Origin: Bacteroidales bacterium | GTDB lineage: Bacteria > Bacteroidota > Bacteroidia > Bacteroidales > VadinHA17 | Direction of reading: 5' to 3' | Length of the DNA: 24,412 bases | Assembly (NCBI GenBank): GCA_031285575.1 | Contig: JAITVX010000144.1 | Span: 1-24,412 of the forward strand | Part shown: piece after piece, positions 7,502 through 15,161 of the stretch | Layout: each line of letters begins with the position of its first letter | How positions within the stretch are numbered: the first letter of the stretch is position 1 | Made by a program: the position numbers and the translations under genes | Notes under the pieces: generated by a model | The model's input: only the letters and a program-made list of their open reading frames with translations | What the model was told of the DNA's origin: nothing | The model's database searches: none

Positions 7502-8152
7502 ATGAATGTTGATAAATTTCTTAAATTTTTTGTTCCGAAAGATCATTCTTTCTTTCCTCTTTTTGAAAATGCTTCAAATAATCTTGTAAAAGCCGCACTT
7601 TTGCTCAAAGAATCAATGACAAAAGAAGATATTGCCGAACACAAAAGAGTTAATAAGGAAATAAGGGACATAGAACATATTGGCGACGAAATTACCAATA
7701 AAACATACGAACAACTCAACAAGTCGTTTATTACCCCGTTCGACAGAGAAGATATTCATGAACTGACATCCAATATTGACGATGTTCTTGACTCCATATA
7801 CGGAGTAAGCAAAAGGATATGCCTGTACAAGCCCCAGAAACTGATGCCGGTTTATGGAAAACTGGCCGATTTAATTTTTGATGCGGCCGTTGAAATTGAA
7901 AAAGCAGTTGTCTGCCTCAGAGAACCTGTTGATAATAAGGAAAAAATTACAGCCTCGTGCAACAATGTCAGGGATATTGAACACATGGCCGACGAGATTT
8001 ATTTTGAAGGTGTATTGCAGTTATTCGAAAAGGAAGAAAACCCGAAAGAACTGCTTAAAAACAACAAAATTCTAGAAATGCTCGAAAGGTGCGTTGACGA
8101 ACAGCAGGACGTTACCGATACAATTAAAGCTATACTTATAAAAATGGCCTGA
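7502..8152 (+). CDS. DUF47 / PhoU-like Pit accessory protein
   Basis: DUF47 proteins are small cytoplasmic helical-bundle proteins related to PhoU, usually encoded next to a Pit transporter whose activity they are thought to modulate. The 216-residue protein starts MNVDKFLKFFVPKDHSFFPL and is almost entirely alpha-helical and charged. It has the two related PhoU-like segments RDIEHIGDEITNKTYEQL and RDIEHMADEIYFEGVLQLFE, whose acidic residues resemble the metal-cluster site of PhoU. It sits between two pit genes, 38 bp after the first. A small dyad (CCTGA 8148-8152, TCAGG 8156-8160) overlaps its stop. Identity is secure; the regulatory mechanism is inference. Confidence 0.92.
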   Translation: MNVDKFLKFFVPKDHSFFPLFENASNNLVKAALLLKESMTKEDIAEHKRVNKEIRDIEHIGDEITNKTYEQLNKSFITPFDREDIHELTSNIDDVLDSIYGVSKRICLYKPQKLMPVYGKLADLIFDAAVEIEKAVVCLREPVDNKEKITASCNNVRDIEHMADEIYFEGVLQLFEKEENPKELLKNNKILEMLERCVDEQQDVTDTIKAILIKMA

Positions 8153-8292
8153 GTTTCAGGGGACTGTTTATTCCTTTGCAGTAATATACTTTCTGCGTCT
8201 GATTTATTGAGCTATATTTTGTTTTTTTTGCCCAATGTCATTACTTTGCAGTGAATTTTGAGCATGTTTAAACAATAATATTTTATCGATGT

Positions 8293-9279
8293 ATGGCGTT
8301 ACTGTATATTGTAATCGTATTAGTTCTGATTTTTGATTTTCTGAACGGATTCCACGATTCCGCCAATTCAATTGCCACTGTGGTATCAACCAAAGTTCTT
8401 TCGCCTGTTGTCGCAGTGTCTCTTGCGGCTTTTTTCAACTTTATAGCATTTACGGTCTTTCCTCTTAAAGTTGCCCATACTATCGGGAAAGGGGTGGTTA
8501 ACCCCGACGTACTAAACCTCACTGTAATAGCCTCAGCCCTTGTAGCCGCAATAATATGGAATCTTGTCACATGGTGGTTCGGTCTGCCGTCGAGTTCATC
8601 ACATACCCTTGTAGGCGGGCTTGTTGGTGCTGCATTTACTCATTCTGGCGCTGGTGTCATCATACTCCCAGGGCTTTTAAAAATAATAGCATTCATATTT
8701 ATAGCCCCGATACTCGGAATGATCATGTCATTTATAACCTCAACAGTGGTAGTATTTCTTTTCAGAAAATTTACTCCGGGAAGCGTTGATAAGATATTCC
8801 GGCGACTCCAGATTCTGTCATCATCAACACTAAGCCTCGGACATGGCGGCAACGACGCCCAGAAATCGATGGGAATAATATGGGCAGCCCTGATAGTTTC
8901 AGGTCTTGCAACACAGAACGACCCTATTGCTCTGTGGATTATACTGTCGTGCCAGAGTGCAATAGCACTTGGTACTCTTTTTGGCGGATGGCGGATTGTA
9001 AAAACCATGGGGCAGAAAATAACAAAAGTCAAACCCTTTGAAGGATTCTGTTCCGAAACGTCAGGAGCCTTAACCCTCTTTTGGTCCACCCATTTCGGTA
9101 TTCCGGTAAGCACAACCCACACAATTACCGGAGCCATAATAGGTGTAGGAGCACGCAAAGGTGTATCGGCGGTAAAATGGGGCGTTACAAAAAGCATCTT
9201 TTGGGCGTGGATGCTTACCATTCCGATAAGCGCAATAGCGGGATCAGTGATGTATCATTTCTTCAGATGGGTATTCTAA
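8293..9279 (+). CDS. pit: Inorganic phosphate transporter, PiT family (copy 2)
   Basis: This second PiT symporter has 328 residues and the same layout as copy 1: LNGFHDSANSIATVVSTKVL near the N terminus, SLGHGGNDAQKSMGIIWAAL in the middle and GIPVSTTHTITGAIIGVGAR near the end. By eye, long stretches are identical or conservatively changed, for example MGQKITKxxPFEGFCxETxG, so this is a paralog from duplication. It begins 140 bp after the DUF47 gene. No exact TAnnTTTG box was found there, so it may be read from the upstream promoter or from a variant one. A good terminator follows at 9350-9384. Confidence 0.93.
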   Translation: MALLYIVIVLVLIFDFLNGFHDSANSIATVVSTKVLSPVVAVSLAAFFNFIAFTVFPLKVAHTIGKGVVNPDVLNLTVIASALVAAIIWNLVTWWFGLPSSSSHTLVGGLVGAAFTHSGAGVIILPGLLKIIAFIFIAPILGMIMSFITSTVVVFLFRKFTPGSVDKIFRRLQILSSSTLSLGHGGNDAQKSMGIIWAALIVSGLATQNDPIALWIILSCQSAIALGTLFGGWRIVKTMGQKITKVKPFEGFCSETSGALTLFWSTHFGIPVSTTHTITGAIIGVGARKGVSAVKWGVTKSIFWAWMLTIPISAIAGSVMYHFFRWVF

Positions 9280-9349
9280 AGATAATCACTGCAGAAATAA
9301 TTTTAATGACAACCGTGCGAAATATTTTTGCTTCTTCTTTTGTCCGTCC

Positions 9350-9384
9350 ATAGGTTTACACTTGCTATTATAAACCTATTTTTG
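9350..9384 (+). terminator. Rho-independent terminator of the pit module
   Basis: ATAGGTTTA (9350-9358) and TAAACCTAT (9371-9379) form a perfect 9-bp stem with a 12-nt loop, followed by a run of T to 9383. It lies about 70 bp after the second pit gene. Confidence 0.65.
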
Positions 9385-9415
9385 GGCAAAAAACAAAATA
9401 TTATTCAAATGAGTG

Positions 9416-9436
9416 CTGAAATGATGAATATTTCAG
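9416..9436 (-). terminator. Possible terminator after siaC
   Basis: CTGAAAT (9416-9422) and ATTTCAG (9430-9436) are perfect 7-base arms with a 7-nt loop, beginning 14 bp beyond the siaC stop. On the minus strand no immediate T-run follows, so it may be a weak terminator or a 3'-end stabiliser. Confidence 0.35.
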
Positions 9437-9449
9437 TGATTTATTTTAA

Positions 9450-9830
9450 TTACATGGTAATTTCCATCATTTTAAAAGGCACTCTTATAATTGCCTCATA
9501 ATCTTCTCCGGCTTCAAGCATATCTTCGTCGTCTTCCTCGTAATACCAATTGATTTCAACCTCATTTTTGGCTTTATGAATAGCTTCGAGTTTTTTAAAG
9601 AGCTCAAGGATGCATTTTGACGAACTTGTATTGAAGTATTCAAGTTTTATACTTACGACCGTTTTCGACAATGGATCTACCTTATAAGTCTCAAGCCAAT
9701 CGACAAAAGGTTTATAAAATTCTATCGCATTTTCGGGTATTGAACGTCCCTTGATTTCAAAGATTCCTGTTTTTGAATCAAATTTTATAGTTGGCGTTTT
9801 AGGCGTTCCTTCAATAAATATTGGTTCCAT
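9450..9830 (-). CDS. siaC: SiaC-family (DUF1987) regulatory phosphoprotein
   Basis: SiaC-type proteins are small STAS-like switches that are phosphorylated on a threonine by the partner kinase SiaB; in Pseudomonas unphosphorylated SiaC activates the diguanylate cyclase SiaD. The 126-residue protein has the family opening GTPKTPTIKFDSKTGIFEIK, the middle RSIPENAIEFYKPFVDWLE and LEYFNTSSSKCILELFKKLE. Thr68 in the NTSSSK motif sits at the position I recall for the Pseudomonas phosphosite. It is encoded 23 bp after siaB, so they form an operon. No SiaA phosphatase or SiaD cyclase is in the window, so the output is unknown and may differ from c-di-GMP control. Confidence 0.87.
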   Translation of the reverse strand: MEPIFIEGTPKTPTIKFDSKTGIFEIKGRSIPENAIEFYKPFVDWLETYKVDPLSKTVVSIKLEYFNTSSSKCILELFKKLEAIHKAKNEVEINWYYEEDDEDMLEAGEDYEAIIRVPFKMMEITM

Positions 9831-9853
9831 ATGCTTACGTTTTTTTTAATTCT

Positions 9854-10411
9854 TTAATCTTTCTGTTCTTCGTTAATCAGAATATTTAAATAAAAAAATG
9901 AATATTCGTCATTATATTTTACAAATGAATAATTGAGTTTATTACCTGTTTTTCTGGCAATATCTACAAGCCCAAGTCCACCGCCACCTTTTGCAGATAG
10001 TCCCTGATGGCTAAGGATAAACTTGTAAAGATCCCTTATTCCTTCGCGCGACAAACTGTTTATTTTCTGTATTCTCTTTTCAAGTTTTTCAATATTATCA
10101 GTATATATAAAATTACCTGTAACTATCTGATATCCGGTGTCTGTTTTTATTATCCACAATACACCAAATCGGTCTGCCTGTTCGTTGAAATCATCCGGAA
10201 CCTTATCAACATGGTGATAGAGGTTTTGAAGGCTTTCGACAAGAACATTATAGGCTCTTTTCCTCAGTCTTGAACTGTTGTTTGCTACTGCCATTTTTTC
10301 GTCAAACAAATCAAGTACGCGACTGATTGTGTTGGAATCAACGTTTCCCTTATAATGAAAAATAAGGTTTTTCAACTGATATGAAAAATAATTTTCAATA
10401 TTAAAGCTCAT
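9854..10411 (-). CDS. siaB: SiaB-family threonine kinase
   Basis: SiaB proteins are GHKL-fold kinases that phosphorylate SiaC. From the chosen ATG (MSFNIENYFSYQLKN) the product is 185 residues. An N-box-like segment, NVLVESLQNLYHH, is at about 55-67, and a glycine-rich ATP-binding loop, KGGGGLGLVDIARK, at about 141-154. The frame is open upstream to an ATG at 10492, adding 27 residues (MLYITSNIFIHLL...), but I prefer 10411. The family normally starts near this point, and an exact -7 box at 10457-10464 would start the transcript inside the longer version. The N-terminal phosphatase partner SiaA is not nearby. The assignment rests on motifs and on the adjacent siaC. Confidence 0.8.
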   Translation of the reverse strand: MSFNIENYFSYQLKNLIFHYKGNVDSNTISRVLDLFDEKMAVANNSSRLRKRAYNVLVESLQNLYHHVDKVPDDFNEQADRFGVLWIIKTDTGYQIVTGNFIYTDNIEKLEKRIQKINSLSREGIRDLYKFILSHQGLSAKGGGGLGLVDIARKTGNKLNYSFVKYNDEYSFFYLNILINEEQKD

Positions 10412-10456
10412 CGAAGATTCTGTTTTTTTAATTTCGTACGAAATTCTATTCGGCAG

Positions 10457-10489
10457 CAAATGTATAAAAATATTCGACGTAATGTACAA
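10457..10489 (-). promoter_or_regulatory. Candidate siaBC promoter
   Basis: On the minus strand TACATTTG (10457-10464) is an exact -7 box, with TTG at 10487-10489 about 22 bp upstream as a possible -33 element. It would start transcription near 10450 and supports the siaB start at 10411. Confidence 0.45.
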
Positions 10490-10701
10490 CATTTTATAAT
10501 TAATATTAACTTAATGTACAAAAAATTGTATCGCATCAAGCGTAGTTTAACAAAAGGGTAGAAAACATAAAAACAACCTTCTACCTGTAGTCCCAATGCT
10601 GCTTTCCATGCTTAAATTATTTAACGCAGGCAAATAAAATTTTGCGCATTAATTTGCATTTCCAATAATTTCCGTATCTTGGGGTTTAAAACATTCAAAC
10701 T

Positions 10702-11520
10702 TTGAATTTATTGCGCAGGTTATTTGTTGTGTCTTTATGTTGCTTCGGGGTTCTAACTTCCTATGGAGCCGATTATTTCCGGCAATCTGCAGGTGCCGCT
10801 GAAGCAGGCGCCGGTTATGCCTGTATAATGAAGGATGGATTCTGGTCGTCATTCCACAATCCTGCGTTGCTTGCCTTATCAAAATCTTTTGTTTTAGGTG
10901 TTAACTACAACAACCGGTTCAACATAAACGAACTTTCAACACGTACGGCAGCAGTTAAGATTCCGGCAGGCAAAGCCGTATTGGGCGTTTTGTATTCTTC
11001 ATTCGGATATGCCGATTTCCGGCGTAATGTTGCCGGTTTGTCGTGCGGATTAAACCTTTCGGAAAAACTGTCGGCAGGTGTGCAGGTCGATTATTTTTCG
11101 GAACTGGTTCCCGGCGAATATGAAGACAGGCATTTCATTGCAGGCGGAGCAGGGCTGGTTTATGGCATTACGAAAAACACCTCCATAGGAGTTCATGTTC
11201 TCAATCCTGTCCCCAATACGCTCAGAAAAAATGATATGCCAATGACATTGCGTGTCGGAGCAGGGACTAAGCTTAACAAATCGCTTTTTGCCGGAGCAGA
11301 AGCAGAAATGAGCTCCGGGAACAGAATGGCTCTGAAAATGGGACTTGAGTATGAAATTATGAGAAGTTTCATGCTGCGAAGCGGGTTCAATACGGAATTC
11401 AACTCTTTCGGATTTGGGTGCGGCTACATGCTAAGATTCATGCAGCTCGACCTGGCCTTTGCAACTCATGAAAAACTGGGGTTAACGTCATCCGTTTCAT
11501 TACTGTTCACAATAAGATAA
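10702..11520 (+). CDS. PorV/PorQ-like outer-membrane beta-barrel protein, TTG start
   Basis: The 272-residue protein has a signal peptide (MNLLRRLFVVSLCCFGVLTS, cut near YGA) and then GAAEAGAGYACIMKDGFWSS and FHNPALLA. This resembles the GA..aGMGga..a..d....NPAgLa opening of PorV/UPF0164-type barrels. Alternating hydrophobic strands and aromatic residues fill the rest, ending SVSLLFTIR like a barrel C terminus. The only sensible start is TTG at 10702: an in-frame stop lies 15 bp upstream and the next ATG would remove the signal. It is 24 bp before the helix-hairpin-helix gene and is likely cotranscribed with it. Similar pairs may occur in other Bacteroidota, but the function is unknown to me. 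Confidence 0.75.
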   Translation: MNLLRRLFVVSLCCFGVLTSYGADYFRQSAGAAEAGAGYACIMKDGFWSSFHNPALLALSKSFVLGVNYNNRFNINELSTRTAAVKIPAGKAVLGVLYSSFGYADFRRNVAGLSCGLNLSEKLSAGVQVDYFSELVPGEYEDRHFIAGGAGLVYGITKNTSIGVHVLNPVPNTLRKNDMPMTLRVGAGTKLNKSLFAGAEAEMSSGNRMALKMGLEYEIMRSFMLRSGFNTEFNSFGFGCGYMLRFMQLDLAFATHEKLGLTSSVSLLFTIR

Positions 11521-11544
11521 TATCCGTTCAGCTCCCACCCTGCA

Positions 11545-13509
11545 ATGAAAAAATATCTGCTGCTTTTTTTCCTGCTCAGTTTCCTTAAAAACGCCTGTGC
11601 ACAGGAGATAGGCCTTGCCGAATCAATAATGCTGATAGCCGAAGAACTTTCGGCAAATGAATCGGATCCCGAAGCTGCAGGCAACTACATTGAAATGCTG
11701 TACGAACTTTATGAAAATCCGGTAAGCCTGAATACCGCCGACGAAGATGAAATGTTGCGCCTGTTCTTTTTATCCGATTTCCAGGTTAAGGTTCTGCACG
11801 AACATGTCAGGCTGTCGGGAAAAATTGTTTCCCTGTATGAGATTGCCGCCTTGCCTGGCTTTAACAGGGATGTTGCAACCATGATGGGCATATTTATTAC
11901 GTTAGACGATAATAATGCTGCAGGGCAAAACAGCCGGGGCAGATGGCGGAATCGCATTCTTACCAACGTAATATTTAAAGACGGCGAAACCGATACGGCA
12001 TGGCTGGGGCCACCGTCCAGAGTACTGACAAAATACCGGTTTTCATCCGGCGGTTTTTCGGGAGGGATAACTGCAGAAAAAGATCCGGGTGAAAGTTTCC
12101 TTAACGGCTCGCCTCCCATGCCCGACATGTTCAGCGGCCACCTGGCATGGGATGGGGAGGGAACTGTTAAAAAGATTATCGTAGGCGACTTTTCGGCACG
12201 GTTCGGGCAGGGAATTGTTTTAAATACGGGCATAGCCCATGGCTTGTCGCTTCATTCCCCCGGACTGATGGTCTCGAGAAGCCTTGTAAAACCATATACA
12301 TCAACCGACGAGAACAGTTTCTTCAGGGGAGTTGCAACAGAAATTTCATTTAAAAACGTTTCGCTGTCGTTACTTTATTCAGACAACAACATAGACGCAA
12401 CAGTGAATTTTGGCGCAAACGGCAACGAAAGCTCCGTGCAGTCGTTCTACACATCAGGGTTGCACAACACCCGCACTGCCATGAAAAAGAAGGATGTGCT
12501 GAACGACAGGGTTTATGCAGCCAACGTAACGTACAGCTTCAAAAACACGAAGGCAGGCGCACTGTGGTCGTATGAAACACTGTCGGCTCCATTTGTGCCC
12601 GAAACCGGCAATGCTGAAAAGGCCTTCAGCTTCAAGGGCGCACTGAACAGTGCAGGGGCAGTTTACTATAACAGTTTTATCGGCAGAATACTCCTTTTCG
12701 GCGAAATATCCGTGAATGAAGCGCTCAAAATAGCCGCCGTACAGGGACTGACAGCCAGATTATCCGACAGGCTTGCAGTAAACCTGCTTTTCAGGGGATA
12801 CGAAAAAGGCTTTAATGCCATTCACGGCAAAGGGCCGGGCGGAGCATCGCTGCCGGGAACAACGATGTTCGGAAATTTCACGTTCGAAGCCGCCAGACAC
12901 CTGTTTGTAAGCGGCGGATGCGAAATAACAGACTACGGCTGGCTGCGCTACAACATCAGTTCGCCTTCATATAAAACAAGACGCGAATTGAGGGTGAAAT
13001 ATACTCCATTCGGCAGGTTTTCAGCCGAAACATCGTATAACTGTTCTGTTACAACGTCAGACGGCGAAGAAGAAAACCGGATACCGGAACTGATAGAACT
13101 CACGGCAAGAAACCTCAACACTGTTTTCCGCTACAGCATAACCGACAGGCTTTCGCTCGGCACAAAATTTTACTTCAGGTTTGTAGAAGAAGCCTCTGAA
13201 ACAGGCATGCTGCTGGCGCAGGACTTAAACTACCATGTTTCGGGGCTGCCGCTGATCTTTTGGCTAAGGTTCAGCGTTTTCAATACGGAAGGGTGGGATT
13301 CAAGAATATACGTTTACGAAAACGACCTTATTTACAGCTACTCCGTTCCGGCCTTTTCAGGCGAAGGCAGTAAAAACTACATGATGATATCGTGGAAAAT
13401 AAGGAACCGTGCAGAGTTAAGATTCAGATACGCCATAATGTCGAGATTGTCCGGAACCGGAGCAGATAACATCAGCGACTTCAGGCTGCAGATAAGTATT
13501 TCCATTTAG
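11545..13509 (+). CDS. Exported helix-hairpin-helix protein with outer-membrane barrel-like C-terminal region
   Basis: The 654-residue protein has a signal peptide (MKKYLLLFFLLSFLKNACAQ). A ComEA-like helix-hairpin-helix region at about 58-120 contains NPVSLNTADEDEMLRLFFLS and then IVSLYEIAALPGFNRDVATM. HhH motifs usually bind DNA without sequence specificity. From about residue 140 the chain is rich in alternating beta strands (for example FSARFGQGIVLNTGI) and ends FRLQISISI, typical of an outer-membrane barrel. It follows the smaller barrel gene by 24 bp. A DNA-contacting HhH domain on a barrel invites the idea of DNA handling at the cell surface, but the HhH fold can also serve protein contacts. 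Its stop lies just before a hairpin and the 42-bp repeat array. Confidence 0.75.
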   Translation: MKKYLLLFFLLSFLKNACAQEIGLAESIMLIAEELSANESDPEAAGNYIEMLYELYENPVSLNTADEDEMLRLFFLSDFQVKVLHEHVRLSGKIVSLYEIAALPGFNRDVATMMGIFITLDDNNAAGQNSRGRWRNRILTNVIFKDGETDTAWLGPPSRVLTKYRFSSGGFSGGITAEKDPGESFLNGSPPMPDMFSGHLAWDGEGTVKKIIVGDFSARFGQGIVLNTGIAHGLSLHSPGLMVSRSLVKPYTSTDENSFFRGVATEISFKNVSLSLLYSDNNIDATVNFGANGNESSVQSFYTSGLHNTRTAMKKKDVLNDRVYAANVTYSFKNTKAGALWSYETLSAPFVPETGNAEKAFSFKGALNSAGAVYYNSFIGRILLFGEISVNEALKIAAVQGLTARLSDRLAVNLLFRGYEKGFNAIHGKGPGGASLPGTTMFGNFTFEAARHLFVSGGCEITDYGWLRYNISSPSYKTRRELRVKYTPFGRFSAETSYNCSVTTSDGEEENRIPELIELTARNLNTVFRYSITDRLSLGTKFYFRFVEEASETGMLLAQDLNYHVSGLPLIFWLRFSVFNTEGWDSRIYVYENDLIYSYSVPAFSGEGSKNYMMISWKIRNRAELRFRYAIMSRLSGTGADNISDFRLQISISI

Positions 13510-13511
13510 GA

Positions 13512-13526
13512 GTTGCACGCTGCAAC
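13512..13526 (+). terminator. Small hairpin just after the HhH gene
   Basis: GTTGCA (13512-13517) and TGCAAC (13521-13526) form a perfect 6-bp stem with a 3-nt loop, 3 bp after the stop. No T-run follows, so it is at best a weak terminator or mRNA 3'-end structure. Confidence 0.35.
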
Positions 13527-13548
13527 GAACTGAAACGGCTTCGGCACA

Positions 13549-13820
13549 CTTGCGGGAAGCCCCGCAACACCCACCACGTGCTTTGGCATACTTGCGGGGA
13601 GTCCCGCAACCCCCACCATGTACTTCGGCACGCTTGCGGGAAACCCCGCAACACCCACCATGTGCTTTGGCACACTTGCGGGAAGTCCCGCAACCCTCAC
13701 CATGTGCTTTGACACACTTGCGGGAAGCCCCGCAACACCCACCATGTGCTTCGGCATACTTGCGGGAAGTCCCGCAACCCTCACCATGTGCTTCGGCATG
13801 CTTGCGGGAAGCCCCGCAAG
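13549..13820. repeat. 42-bp tandem array, six full units plus a partial seventh, each with a perfect hairpin
   Basis: Units start at 13549, 13591, 13633, 13675, 13717, 13759 and 13801. Each begins C-TTGCGGG-nnnn-CCCGCAA, a perfect 7-bp stem with a 4-nt loop. The loop varies (AAGC, GAGT, AAAC, AAGT) while the stem is invariant in all seven copies. The spacer is CACCCACCATGTGCTTTGGCA-like with a few substitutions; the last copy ends after the hairpin. The array fills the gap between two convergent genes (HhH stop 13509, hisD stop 13851). Because 42 is a multiple of three, it stays open in several frames on both strands, giving 14-residue peptide repeats such as TMCFGTLAGSPATP. I regard those frames as by-products. 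Confidence 0.93.
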
Positions 13821-13850
13821 CGGTTTTGTGGCATGTAGCGGGAAATTGGC

Positions 13851-15161
13851 TTATGGCAACGGTTTACGGTTTTCTGCCAGTGTCTTTAGCCTTATGCTTA
13901 TTGCGTTTTTGTGGGCTGTCAGATTTTCAGCTTCAGCCATTATTTCAATTGTTGGCCCGATATCCAGTAAGCCTCCGGGTGTAATTTCCTGAAAAGATAT
14001 TGTTTTGCAAAAACTGCCGACAGATATTCCGCTGTAATTCTTTGCAAATCCGTTTGTGGGAAGCGTATGGTTTGTTCCCGAAGCATAGTCGCCTGCGCTT
14101 TCGCAACTGTAACCGCCCAGAAATACCGAGCCTGCATTTACAACCCTCTGTGAAAGCCTGGCATGATTGGCAGTGTTGATAATAAGGTGTTCCGGAGCAT
14201 ACATGTTACTGAATTCCATACATTCTTCCAATGATTTCATAACAATCATCATGCTGCATTCCATTGCTTTTGATGCAATATCCTTTCTTGGCAGTTTTTC
14301 CAATTGCATCTTAATGGCCGATGATACGTCTTTTGTCAAACTTGCAGAATCGGTAAGCATTATAACCTGGCTGTCGGCTCCGTGTTCGGCCTGCGATAAA
14401 AGGTCGGCGGCAATAAACTGCGGATTTGCTTCGCTGTCGGCTATTATGAGCGCTTCGCTTGGTCCTGCAGGCATATCAATAGCAACTCCTTCCTGTATTA
14501 TAAGTTCTTTTGCTTTGGTAACATACTGGTTGCCGGGGCCAAAAATCTTCATAATCTTCGGTATTGTCTGCGTTCCGAATGCCATTGCCGCAATAGCCTG
14601 GGCGCCGCCAACTTTAAATATATTGGTTATGCCAACAAGGTCGGCCGTATATAGCACGGCAGGGTCAATATTGCCGTTTTTATCGGCAGGCGTACACATT
14701 ACTACTTCATTGCATCCGGCTATTCTGGCAGGTGTTCCCAGCATCAGAACCGTTGAAAACAGCGATGCGCTTCCGCCGGGTATGTATAATCCCACCTTTT
14801 CAATAGGAACGCTTTTACTCCAGCATCTTACTCCGGCAGAAGTTTCTATCGGAGTGCCCTTTCGTATTAATTGCTGGGAATGAAATTTCTCTATGTTTGC
14901 CTTGGCTACCGAAATGGCTTTTTTCAATTCATCCGGTACTTTTGCCCTGCCGGCGCTTATTTCAGCATCGGTAACTTTAAGGCTGTCAAGAGTAATTTTG
15001 TCGAACAACTCGGCATAGTGAAAAAGAGCCCTGTCGCCTTCGTTTTTAACACGTGCTATTATGTCGGACACAATGGCGTTCACAAAATTGTTTTTCGATA
15101 CGGGTCTTGCGCACAGCTCTTGCCATGCACTTTTCTCGGGATAGTGAATAGTGTTAATCAT
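13851..15161 (-). CDS. hisD: Histidinol dehydrogenase
   Basis: HisD is the zinc enzyme that oxidises L-histidinol twice with NAD to histidine, the last pathway step. The 436-residue length is normal. Family motifs are VGLYIPGGSASLFSTVLMLG, GPGNQYVTKAKELI, DMPAGPSEALIIAD, the zinc-site region AEHGADSQ, the catalytic EH pair in MYAPEHLI, and SAGDYASGTNHTLPT. Its ATG overlaps the hisG stop by 4 bp (ATGA), so translation is probably coupled. In many Bacteroidota hisC and hisB follow; here hisD ends the cluster and a repeat array follows 30 bp beyond the stop. Confidence 0.96.
   Translation of the reverse strand: MINTIHYPEKSAWQELCARPVSKNNFVNAIVSDIIARVKNEGDRALFHYAELFDKITLDSLKVTDAEISAGRAKVPDELKKAISVAKANIEKFHSQQLIRKGTPIETSAGVRCWSKSVPIEKVGLYIPGGSASLFSTVLMLGTPARIAGCNEVVMCTPADKNGNIDPAVLYTADLVGITNIFKVGGAQAIAAMAFGTQTIPKIMKIFGPGNQYVTKAKELIIQEGVAIDMPAGPSEALIIADSEANPQFIAADLLSQAEHGADSQVIMLTDSASLTKDVSSAIKMQLEKLPRKDIASKAMECSMMIVMKSLEECMEFSNMYAPEHLIINTANHARLSQRVVNAGSVFLGGYSCESAGDYASGTNHTLPTNGFAKNYSGISVGSFCKTISFQEITPGGLLDIGPTIEIMAEAENLTAHKNAISIRLKTLAENRKPLP

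Noticed and set aside
8640..9221. A 193-codon leftward ORF opposite the second pit gene
   Set aside because: It mirrors a well-conserved PiT frame, and a similar shadow exists opposite the first copy, as expected from paralogous DNA.
11709..12233. A 174-codon leftward ORF opposite the HhH gene
   Set aside because: It lies inside the strongly supported HhH-protein frame and has no start signal or family similarity.
13549..13820. CRISPR array
   Set aside because: The spacers are near-identical in every unit, the repeats are a hairpin with a 4-base variable loop, and no cas genes are present; it is a tandem repeat.
13481..13984. Repeat-protein ORFs on both strands over the 42-bp array
   Set aside because: The period of 42 keeps frames open on both strands automatically; there is no signal peptide, plausible start or family match, and the palindrome is what is conserved.
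14167..14883. A 238-codon ORF on the plus strand opposite hisD
   Set aside because: It is a shadow of hisD, whose motifs and operon overlap with hisG are unambiguous.
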